Of a stretch of 64,000 nucleotides of DNA, positions 52,634-59,891 are shown one piece after another (position 1 is the first letter of the stretch; every line of letters begins with the position of its first letter). The stretch is taken from positions 1-64,000 of the forward strand of contig JBEKNN010000013.1 of NCBI GenBank assembly GCA_049522755.1, written 5' to 3'. A model generated the notes under the pieces. It was not told the DNA's origin. It did no database searches and worked only from the letters and a program-made list of their open reading frames with translations. This DNA is from PALSA-243 sp049522755 (GTDB lineage Bacteria; Acidobacteriota; Terriglobia; Bryobacterales; Bryobacteraceae). A program made the position numbers and the translations under genes.

Positions 52634-55057
52634 ATGCTGCAAGACTTCCGAATCGCCCTCCGCTCGCTGCTCCGCGCGCCCGGCTTCGCGGCCGCCGCCA
52701 TCCTCACGCTGGCCGTCGCCATCGGCATGGCCACATCGGTCTTCACCATCGTCAACGCGCTGCTGCTGCGCCCGCTGCCCTACGTCCACGCCGACCGTTT
52801 GGCCTTGCTCTGGACCGCCGAACGCTTCGGCGATTCCCGCGGCCCCAACTCCTACGACGATTTCACCGACTGGACCCGTAACAGCCGCACTCTCGACTCG
52901 GCGGCCCTCTACTCTTCGTTCTACAAGCCCATCCTCACCGGCGCCGGGCGTCCGGAGCTCCTGGCCGCCCAATTGGTCTCTCACGATTACTTCAACGTCA
53001 TGAGCGTCCATCCCTATTTGGGACGCTTCTTCCTGCCCGCCGAAGACCGCGACGGCCCGGATGATGTCGTGGTGCTCTCGTATCCTCTGTGGCGCGACCG
53101 TTTCCATTCCGACGCGCACATTGTCGGCCGGACCATTCTTCTGAATGCTCGGGCCCACACCGTGATTGGCGTAGCGCCGCCCGATATGCCGCTGCTGCCG
53201 CCCAGCCTCGCCTCCGAACCCGTCCAGATTTACCGGGCGCTGGGCGAGAACTTCGGCCCCGGTTCGCGCGACGGCCATCACCTGGAATCCATCGTTCGCC
53301 TCCGCGCCGGAGTCTCTATTGAAGAGGCGCAGGCCGATCTCGACGTGCGCTCGCGCGATATGGAACGCGCTCATCCGGCGGAAGACGCCCACATTGCGGC
53401 GCGCATCGTCACCCTGCGTGACGACATGACGCGCAATATCCGCACCGGCCTTGTGGCACTGCAAGGCGCGGTCTTGGCGCTGATGCTGATCGCATGCGCC
53501 AACATCGCGAATCTGCTGCTGGCGAAATCGAGCGCGCGGCGCCGTGAGATCGCCATCCGCTCGGCGCTCGGCGCGGGAACGGTGCGGCTTGCCCGCATGT
53601 TGCTTTCGGAAAGCCTGGTGCTCGGCTTGGCCGGCGGGGTCGCGGGCATTCTACTCGCCTGGTGGAGCGCTTCCGCCCTCACCACCGTGGCCGCTCACGT
53701 CCTGCCCGATGCCGGCCACGTCTCGCTCGATTTCCGCGTGCTGGCATTTTCCATCGCGCTTTCCATTGCCGCCGCGATTCTCTTCGGCTCCGCGCCCATC
53801 CTGCGTATCGGCGCAGCGGCTCAAGACGAAGGCCTCAAGCTCGGAACCCGCATCGCCGGCGATCGCCGCAACCGGCTGCGTCAACTCCTCGCGGCAGGAC
53901 AGATTGCTCTCGCTCTGATGCTGCTGGTGGCAGCGGGACTGCTGGGCCGCAGCTTTCTCCGCCTGCGCAGCGTTAACCCCGGTTTTGAACCGCACGGCGT
54001 GATCACGGCGTCCCTCGGTTTGCCGTCGGCCCGTTATGCCAAGCCCGGCGATGTCACGAGTTTCTTCGACCGCACGCTGACCAGCCTGCGCGCCATCCCC
54101 GGCGTGGGCAGCGCTGCCATCGCCAGCGTGGTTCCCCTGAATGGCGATTTCGACCGCACCGGCTATGTGATCGAAGGGCGGACGCAGCGGCCCGGCGAAC
54201 AGATTTCGCCCGACCGCTATATCGTGAGCCCCGACTATTTCCGGACGCTGCAGATTCCACTTCGGCAGGGCCGCTATTTCACGGCGCGCGACGATGCGTC
54301 GCATACATTTGTCTGTGTGATCGGCGAAACCGCCGCGCGCTTGTGGTTCCCCGGCGAATCGCCGCTGGGGAAGAAAATTCGCGCCGGGCAGCCTAGCGGA
54401 GCGTTCGACGATTCGCCGTTCCGCGAGGTAGTGGGCGTGGCCGCGGACGTGGCGCAGTATGGCTTGGGGCTGCCCGCCACGCCGCAGATTTACATGCCGC
54501 ATGCGCAATTCGCTTCGCGATTCATGACTCTGCTGGCGCGCACTTCCGGCGACGCCAATTCGCTGGCGCCGGCGCTTCGCAGCGCCGTGCTGGCGGCCGA
54601 TGCCGAGCAGCCGGTCTATAACGCGGTACCGCTCGTAGAGCTGGTTTCGAACTCTATCGCCACGCGCCGCCTGGGGTTGTGGCTGCTGGGCGTGTTCGCT
54701 TTCGGGGCGCTCACGCTGGCCTCCATCGGGATCTATGGCGTAGTCTCTTACTCGGTGACGCAGCGCGCTTCCGAGTTCGGCATCCGCATGGCGCTGGGCG
54801 CAACCTCGGCGGATATTCTTCGTCAGGCGATTGGCTCAACCGTGCCGACGATCGCGGCGGGGCTGCTGGCAGGTCTGGCCGGATCCTTCGTATTGTCGAA
54901 GCTGATGGCCGGGTTTCTGTTTGGCATTAGCGCCAGGGACGGGTTGACGTTTGCGTCGCTGCCGCTGTTTCTGGCGGCCGTGGCGTTGGTCGCGAGCTAC
55001 ATTCCGGCGCGCCGCGCGGCCGCGGTTGACCCGATGACAGCGCTGAAGTACGAGTAG
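52634..55057 (+). CDS. ADOP-type orphan ABC permease (MacB/FtsX family)
   Basis: An 807-residue inner-membrane protein with duplicated MacB-like halves: helix and periplasmic domain at about 20-260, three helices at about 275-400, a second domain and a final helix triplet at about 680-800. Landmarks: LQDFRIALRSLLRAPGFAAA at the start, ALMLIACANIANLLLAKSSARRREIAIRSALGAG in the middle and ASEFGIRMALGATSADIL near the end. This is the Acidobacterial duplicated orphan permease class, found without an adjacent ATPase. The cargo or signal is unknown. ATG 52634 is the family start. Its TAG stop is the first codon of palindromic repeat B. Confidence 0.9.
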   Translation: MLQDFRIALRSLLRAPGFAAAAILTLAVAIGMATSVFTIVNALLLRPLPYVHADRLALLWTAERFGDSRGPNSYDDFTDWTRNSRTLDSAALYSSFYKPILTGAGRPELLAAQLVSHDYFNVMSVHPYLGRFFLPAEDRDGPDDVVVLSYPLWRDRFHSDAHIVGRTILLNARAHTVIGVAPPDMPLLPPSLASEPVQIYRALGENFGPGSRDGHHLESIVRLRAGVSIEEAQADLDVRSRDMERAHPAEDAHIAARIVTLRDDMTRNIRTGLVALQGAVLALMLIACANIANLLLAKSSARRREIAIRSALGAGTVRLARMLLSESLVLGLAGGVAGILLAWWSASALTTVAAHVLPDAGHVSLDFRVLAFSIALSIAAAILFGSAPILRIGAAAQDEGLKLGTRIAGDRRNRLRQLLAAGQIALALMLLVAAGLLGRSFLRLRSVNPGFEPHGVITASLGLPSARYAKPGDVTSFFDRTLTSLRAIPGVGSAAIASVVPLNGDFDRTGYVIEGRTQRPGEQISPDRYIVSPDYFRTLQIPLRQGRYFTARDDASHTFVCVIGETAARLWFPGESPLGKKIRAGQPSGAFDDSPFREVVGVAADVAQYGLGLPATPQIYMPHAQFASRFMTLLARTSGDANSLAPALRSAVLAADAEQPVYNAVPLVELVSNSIATRRLGLWLLGVFAFGALTLASIGIYGVVSYSVTQRASEFGIRMALGATSADILRQAIGSTVPTIAAGLLAGLAGSFVLSKLMAGFLFGISARDGLTFASLPLFLAAVALVASYIPARRAAAVDPMTALKYE

Positions 55058-55077
55058 GACAGGCCTCCCGGCCTGTC
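55054..55077 (+). repeat. REP-like family B unit supplying the permease stop codon
   Basis: GTAGGACAGGCC-TCCC-GGCCTGTC. Its TAG (55055-55057) ends the orphan permease. It pairs with the inverted unit at 55135-55158; the two 24-bp units differ at only two positions after reverse-complementing. Confidence 0.92.
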
Positions 55078-55134
55078 TTCTTGGTGCGACATGACGGGAT
55101 GATCCATCTTGATTTATGGCGCGGCTGGAAAATT

Positions 55135-55158
55135 GACAGGCCAGGAAGCCTGTCCTAC
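55135..55158 (-). repeat. REP-like family B unit, inverted partner
   Basis: GACAGGCCAGGAAGCCTGTC plus CTAC on the plus strand. On the minus strand it begins GTAGGACAGG directly after the TAA stop of the membrane protein at 55159. It forms the second arm of an inverted pair between convergent genes. Confidence 0.9.
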
Positions 55159-56628
55159 TTACCGCGGAACCAAGACAAATTTTTCGATGGCGATGCGCGC
55201 GCTCTTATACTCGACAAGCTTGAAGCGGTGGTAAATTACGTCGAATTCGTCGAAGCGCGGAGCGTCGGAAGGAACGGTGAACTCGAGCGTTTCCGAAACC
55301 GGCACAACCGGGTCGCGGGTCAGATCCGGCATCGAATTCACCCGCTCAGGGCCCAGCCGGAAAGGCGCGCGGCCGCGGTCGATCAGCCCCAACTCTATCG
55401 TCACGGTTCCGGGATAGCGGTCGGCATTCCAAATCACCAACTGCACCTTGCCGCACCAGCTCAGGTCGGTCTCCCGGTCCAGCCTCTGGTGCGCTTCCAT
55501 GGTCAGCGGCCACCCGTCCACCGTGCTGAATGACATCTCCGACGGAGTGCCGCGCCGCACGAATGAATTCGCCGGTGGACGGGTGAACGGCCAGCGGAAC
55601 ATCCAATACGCCCCGGAAAATGGGATCACGAAGGGGTGCGAAGGCAGTCGCTTCGATAGGGCTTCGCCCTTGGGCATCGGCTCTACCAGAATCGGAATCG
55701 GCGCCGTCTCCGGCCACAAGATCACGCCGGGAAATCCTCCGGGCACGTTGATCGCCGGACCCAGGCGCGCCGGGTCGATGGGCGGCGGGTCGTATTTCCT
55801 GCCGGGCAGCGGCAACGGCGGTGGTGGCGGCGGTTTCGCCGGGATCGAAGCCGTTCCCGAGCCGCCCGCACTGCCTTCCTCGCCGCCTCCACCCATCAAC
55901 ATGATCGTGCCGAGAATCGTGATGAACACCGTCAACAGCAGCGTCACCGCCACGCCCATGATCGCGCGCGGCAAAACCGCTTGCCGGTCCCGTGCCCAAA
56001 CGCCGGCCGCGATTCCGTAGGCGGTGAGTAGCGCCGCCGCTACCGCATAGAACGCCGCTGCGGCGGATTTCCTGCCAATCGAGGATGACGCCCAGCCCAT
56101 TTGCAGCGCCAAGGCCACCGCCATGGCCGGCCAGAAATCGCGCGGCAGAAACCCGGTCGGTAATTCGCCCGAGCCGAAGAGCAGCCCTTCTTGCGGCGAA
56201 GGCGTCGGTTCGGCGGGTTCCAGTTTCGGAGACAGCCGCCATTGCGAGTAGAGAACCCGTGTCACGCTAACCACCAGCACCAGAGCGGCCGTGGTCGCGA
56301 GCGGCGATGAGGAGCCGAGCAGAATCGCCGCCGGCGCAAACCATACGCCCGCGGCGCAGGTGCGCAGCGTCACGCCGATGGTCTCCGCGCGCTCAATCCG
56401 CCGCACCGCCAGCAACAGCAGAAACGTAATCGCTCCGCTCAGCAGCAGCGCCGCCAGCGAATACCCCAGCGCCAGGAAAATGGTTTGCGGCAGAAACCCC
56501 CAAAATCCCACTCCGATGCGGACGAAGGGTATGATGGCGATCTTCCAGATGACCCACGCGGTGGCGAGCAGGCTGGCCAGTTGAAGCCAGAAAATGGCGC
56601 GAGCCCGGTCTATTCCGGTTGGCGGCAA
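55159..56628 (-). CDS. Polytopic membrane protein with Pro-rich linker and C-terminal exported domain
   Basis: About 489 residues. Four hydrophobic segments occupy roughly the first 150 residues (IFWLQLASLLATAWVIWKI, TIFLALGYSLAALLLSGAIT, WFAPAAILLGSSS). A second group lies at about 180-260, ending LLLTVFITILGTIMLMGGGG. A poly-Gly then poly-Pro linker (KPPPPPPLPLP) leads to a beta-rich domain of about 190 residues. No family is recognised. The start is uncertain: TTG 56628 has AAGG upstream and precedes the first helix, whereas longer readings cross the divergent dehydrogenase gene. Confidence 0.65.
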   Translation of the reverse strand: MPPTGIDRARAIFWLQLASLLATAWVIWKIAIIPFVRIGVGFWGFLPQTIFLALGYSLAALLLSGAITFLLLLAVRRIERAETIGVTLRTCAAGVWFAPAAILLGSSSPLATTAALVLVVSVTRVLYSQWRLSPKLEPAEPTPSPQEGLLFGSGELPTGFLPRDFWPAMAVALALQMGWASSSIGRKSAAAAFYAVAAALLTAYGIAAGVWARDRQAVLPRAIMGVAVTLLLTVFITILGTIMLMGGGGEEGSAGGSGTASIPAKPPPPPPLPLPGRKYDPPPIDPARLGPAINVPGGFPGVILWPETAPIPILVEPMPKGEALSKRLPSHPFVIPFSGAYWMFRWPFTRPPANSFVRRGTPSEMSFSTVDGWPLTMEAHQRLDRETDLSWCGKVQLVIWNADRYPGTVTIELGLIDRGRAPFRLGPERVNSMPDLTRDPVVPVSETLEFTVPSDAPRFDEFDVIYHRFKLVEYKSARIAIEKFVLVPR

Positions 56629-56689
56629 GGAGTCTACCTTAGAGACACCGCCGGCGCGCCCCAGGTTCCCACTGTTACCATTTAGCTGT

Positions 56690-57685
56690 ATGAATGCACT
56701 GCTTCTGACGGAGTATCTGAAACTGGAGTTGGCGCCGATGCCGAAACCCGAGATCGGGCCGGACGACGTGCTGATCCGCGTGCGCGCCTGCGGCATTTGC
56801 GGCAGCGACGTGCATGGATTCGATGGATCGACCGGCCGCCGCATCCCGCCGCTGGTGATGGGCCACGAAGCGGCCGGTGAAGTTGCCGCCGTGGGCGCGG
56901 AGGTGCGCGACCTGCACCCGGGCGACCGCGTCACATTCGATTCCACAATTTATTGCGGCCAATGTTTCTATTGCGCGCGCGGCGAAGTGAACCTGTGCGA
57001 TAACCGCCAGGTGATGGGGGTTTCACCGGGGCCGTATCGCCGCCACGGCGCGTTTGCGGAGTATGTCGCCGTGCCGCGCCGCATTATTTACCGGCTGCCG
57101 GACGCGCTCAGCTATGAGCAGGCGGCCATGATCGAGGCTGTTTCGGTGGCGATGCACGCGGTGAATCTGACGCCCGTGCGGCTGGGCGATACGGCGGTGG
57201 TGATCGGCACCGGCATGATCGGCGTCTTGACCATTCAGGCGTTGCGCGCCGCCGGGTGCGCGCGCGTGATCGCCGTCGACCCAAGCGAAGAGCGATTGGC
57301 CCTGGCGCGGCAACTGGGCGCGACGGAAAGCTTCACCGCTCCGCAGCAGTGGAACGCCGATCTGGCGATTGAATGCGTCGGCAACAAGGATTCGGTGCGC
57401 GCGGCGATTTCGGGCGTGCGTAAAGGCGGCGCCGTCACGCTGGTGGGCAATGTGGCGCCAACCGTCGAGCTGCCATTACAGGAAGTGGTGACGCGCCAAC
57501 TGCGGCTGCAGGGGTCGTGCGCATCGAACGGCGAGTATCCCGCGGCGATCAAGCTGATGGCGGAGGGCATGATCCGGGTGGACCCGCTGATCAGCGCCGT
57601 CGCGCCGCTGGCGGAAGGCGCCGAGTGGTTCGGCCGGTTGTATCGCAGAGAGCCGAACTTGATGAAGGTGATTCTGCGCCCGTAG
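56690..57685 (+). CDS. Zinc-dependent medium-chain alcohol/polyol dehydrogenase
   Basis: A 331-residue cytoplasmic enzyme. Catalytic zinc ligands C37 (GICGSDVHGFDG) and H59-E60 (MGHEAAGE); structural zinc C89, C92, C95 and C103 (YCGQCFYCARGEVNLC). The Rossmann motif is GTGMIGVLTIQ with an acidic residue in VIAVDPSEE, which favours NAD over NADP. It resembles the sorbitol/threonine dehydrogenase branch. Start ATG 56690 is the family start. Palindromic repeats follow the TAG directly. Substrate unknown. Confidence 0.92.
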   Translation: MNALLLTEYLKLELAPMPKPEIGPDDVLIRVRACGICGSDVHGFDGSTGRRIPPLVMGHEAAGEVAAVGAEVRDLHPGDRVTFDSTIYCGQCFYCARGEVNLCDNRQVMGVSPGPYRRHGAFAEYVAVPRRIIYRLPDALSYEQAAMIEAVSVAMHAVNLTPVRLGDTAVVIGTGMIGVLTIQALRAAGCARVIAVDPSEERLALARQLGATESFTAPQQWNADLAIECVGNKDSVRAAISGVRKGGAVTLVGNVAPTVELPLQEVVTRQLRLQGSCASNGEYPAAIKLMAEGMIRVDPLISAVAPLAEGAEWFGRLYRREPNLMKVILRP

Positions 57686-57686
57686 G

Positions 57687-57736
57687 GCGGACCCCCTGGT
57701 CTGCACATCTGGTCCGCACGGGTCCCCCTGGACCCG
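57687..57736. repeat. Paired REP-like hairpins (family D) after the dehydrogenase gene
   Basis: GCGGACC-CCCT-GGTCTGC (57687-57704, one wobble pair) and CGGGTCC-CCCT-GGACCCG (57719-57736), two stems sharing the same CCCT tetraloop. They start just after the TAG at 57683-57685 and may act as an RNA-stabilising or terminating structure. Confidence 0.8.
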
Positions 57737-57790
57737 TTCTTGGCTCACTAAGGCGTAAACTCGCGGCGTAGTACACTATGTATATACGCG

Positions 57791-58102
57791 ATGCGTTACG
57801 AATGGGACGGAAGGCGAAGAATCTTCGGAACCAGCGGACACCGGAATTTCGTTTGAACTGGCGGCGCTGGCGTTTGAGGACGAACGCTGCCTGATCTGCG
57901 CGGACCGCATCGATAGCAAGACGGAGGAGCAACGCTGGCATGCGATTGGCGCAGCTCAAATTGAACGCGGGGCTCGGCCGTGCTGCTGGTTGTTCACGTC
58001 TACCGGGAGGACTATCTTGGCAAAGAAATTATCCGCATCATCTCGGCCCGCGCGGCTGAAAAGCATGAGATCCGAAGATATCAAGAACAAGCGATGGAGT
58101 GA
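57791..58102 (+). pseudogene. brnT: brnT toxin gene, inactivated by multiple frameshifts
   Basis: The BrnT sequence is recoverable only by changing frame three times: MRYEWD from ATG 57791, then KAKNLRNQR, then GISFELAALAFEDERCLICADRID and SKTEEQRWHAIG, then VLLVVHVYRED and KEIIRIISARAAEKHEIRRY, ending at TGA 58100-58102. Each step is consistent with a lost base. An intact BrnT is a RelE-fold ribonuclease of about 90-100 residues; this copy cannot be made. It overlaps the antitoxin start by 38 bp, as in working brnTA operons. Confidence 0.85.
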
Positions 58103-58379
58103 AAAAGAGCGCCAGACGCTACGCCGAATTGCCAAGCGCCAGGCCGCAGGGGACGAATCGCGCATCAACTTCGAAGACATTCCGCGCCTGACGAACGATC
58201 AGTTGGCAAACATGGTTCGACTTCGCGATGCCCGGCCGCGCAAGGTAGCGGTAAGCGTGCGCCTGGACCCGCAGGTCGTCAATTGGCTGAAAGCTAAGGG
58301 AGCAGGCCACCTGACACGCATCAACGACATCCTGACGAATCTGATGGAGGCGGAACGGCGGGTGCAGAACGGCCAGTAG
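58065..58379 (+). CDS. brnA: BrnA-type antitoxin (ribbon-helix-helix)
   Basis: A 104-residue protein, intact beside a ruined toxin. The N-terminal part is charged and helical (MRSEDIKNKRWSEKERQTLRR). The C-terminal ribbon-helix-helix reads KVAVSVRLDPQVVNWLKAKG, then GHLTRINDILTNLMEAE, the BrnA DNA-binding signature. BrnA normally neutralises BrnT and represses its own operon. ATG 58065 overlaps brnT; a TTG-type start upstream would lie inside the toxin. Retention alone may reflect regulation of other loci or simple lag in decay. Confidence 0.82.
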   Translation: MRSEDIKNKRWSEKERQTLRRIAKRQAAGDESRINFEDIPRLTNDQLANMVRLRDARPRKVAVSVRLDPQVVNWLKAKGAGHLTRINDILTNLMEAERRVQNGQ

Positions 58380-58706
58380 CCCGCCGCGTCCGATGCCGGC
58401 GCCAGCTCAGCGTGCCGGACGGGAACGGCGTTTATCGGGAGGAATCCGCCAACGCGGCCCGCGCTCGGGGCTGGATCAATACACGGGTGGCGCGTGACAC
58501 GGACGGAGCATCACAAATTGCAAACGGAAAACTTCGGAAAGGCTGCGCGACAGATCGTCATTTTTCGGCTGGTGGAAGATGCAAGCGTATGACGGTACGA
58601 TGTAATTTAATGGAGCACTTTCGAATCAGCCCCAATCCACTCTAGAGCTTGACATCGTGGTCGGAGGATATGGCAGGTGAGAACTGCCGCTGGTATGATC
58701 GGCTCA
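58380..58706. other. Intergenic region between brnA and the methyltransferase
   Basis: 327 bp with no convincing gene; the single 77-codon frame (58412-58645) lacks a ribosome binding site and has no recognised features. The methyltransferase promoter lies at its right end. Confidence 0.6.
58691..58699 (+). promoter_or_regulatory. Extended -10 promoter of the methyltransferase gene
   Basis: TGGTATGAT, an extended -10 (TGn + TATGAT), ends seven bases before ATG 58707, so the transcript would be essentially leaderless. Confidence 0.45.
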
Positions 58707-59432
58707 ATGAAAAAAAACGTCCTTGAAAAGTCATCCGTAGAGGAGATCCGCGATCGCTTTGACCGCGACGTGGAGCGCTTCTCCAATCTCGAAACCGGCC
58801 AGACCGCCACCGTCGATGCCGCCCTCGCGCTCGACCTTGTCGCCCGCAGCGCCGCCGCAACCACTCCCGCCGCGCTCGCCATGCTCGACATCGGGTGCGG
58901 CGCCGGCAACTTCACCCTCAAGGTGCTTGAACGTCTGCCGAATCTCGATTGCACCCTCATCGACCTCAGCCCCAACATGCTCGCCCGCGCCAACGTCCGG
59001 GTGTCCACCGCCACCGCCGGCCTCGTGTACACGATTCGACAGGACATCCGCCTGGTGCAAATGCCCCCAAACAGCGTCGACGTGGTCGTCGCAGCAGCCG
59101 TGCTCCATCATCTTCGCGATGAGAACGAGTGGTCGGAGACGTTCCGCAAGATCTTCCGTTGGCTGCGCCCAGGCGGATCGCTTTGGATCTTTGATTTCGT
59201 ATCGCATGAAGTCGAAGCCGTACAGGACATCATGTGGAATCGCTATGGCGACTATCTTGCCGCGTTCCAAGGCGAGCAGTACCGCGATCAAGTCTTCGCC
59301 TACGTGGATCGCGAAGACTCCCCCCGGCCCGTGCTCTTCCAGTGCGAGCTGCTGCGTGAAGCCGGCTTCCGCGAGATCGATATCCTGCACAAAAATACCT
59401 GCTTCGCGGCGTTCGGCGCCCGAAAACCTTGA
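58707..59432 (+). CDS. Class I SAM-dependent methyltransferase
   Basis: A 241-residue cytoplasmic enzyme. Motif I LDIGCGAGNFTLKVLE binds SAM, followed by the acidic loop TLIDLSPNML, motif II/post-I around QDIRLVQMPPNSVDVVVAAAVLHHL and motif III LRPGGSLWIFDFV. The overall layout matches the UbiE/methyltransf_11-like group acting on small molecules. The C-terminal REAGFREIDILHKN block is typical of this group. ATG 58707 is preferred because a -10 box sits just before it; ATG 58695 is an alternative. Substrate unknown, no linked pathway genes. Confidence 0.88.
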   Translation: MKKNVLEKSSVEEIRDRFDRDVERFSNLETGQTATVDAALALDLVARSAAATTPAALAMLDIGCGAGNFTLKVLERLPNLDCTLIDLSPNMLARANVRVSTATAGLVYTIRQDIRLVQMPPNSVDVVVAAAVLHHLRDENEWSETFRKIFRWLRPGGSLWIFDFVSHEVEAVQDIMWNRYGDYLAAFQGEQYRDQVFAYVDREDSPRPVLFQCELLREAGFREIDILHKNTCFAAFGARKP

Positions 59433-59891
59433 GCGCCGCGGATCCTCTGAGAACGCTCCCGCACTTAACCGCTTCTCGAGTGTTGTTCCGGGGTGACAAT
59501 GACGGGACCCTCGGCAGACTGACTGATGGCTTTCGCCGTGCGCACCGCACGGCTCTGTTCAGGGCAACAGCTATCTGATTCTTGCCGTGAATATGCCTGA
59601 GTTCAAATGCAGCGCGACACCTCGCCGACAACGCCGTAGTGTTTAGCTCCTTGGCAGTGGGCGGATGGTCGGCCACTCGGAGAATGGTCAACCTTTAGTT
59701 AGGCGTCGTTCGGCTATTACTCCCGTGCGGTCCCGGTCACATCAACTGGACGAGGAACGCCCTTATACGGCCAATCATGATGCCCGCGCGCCAACAAGTA
59801 ACATCGAATCTGTTTTTCGTCATTTCGTACAAGTGATCGAGGCGGGCTCAAAACGACTCGCCCGCTTAGCGCGGAAGCTTCAAGATCAGCG
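59433..59891. other. 459-bp gene-free region between convergent genes
   Basis: Only short frames with poor composition. No terminator stem with a T-run was seen for either flanking gene, and no repeat family from elsewhere in the window recurs here. Confidence 0.6.

Noticed and set aside
59690..59715. GTTAGGCG sequence resembling an integron attC core
   Set aside because: No complementary core site, no attC-like stem and no integrase; a chance match.
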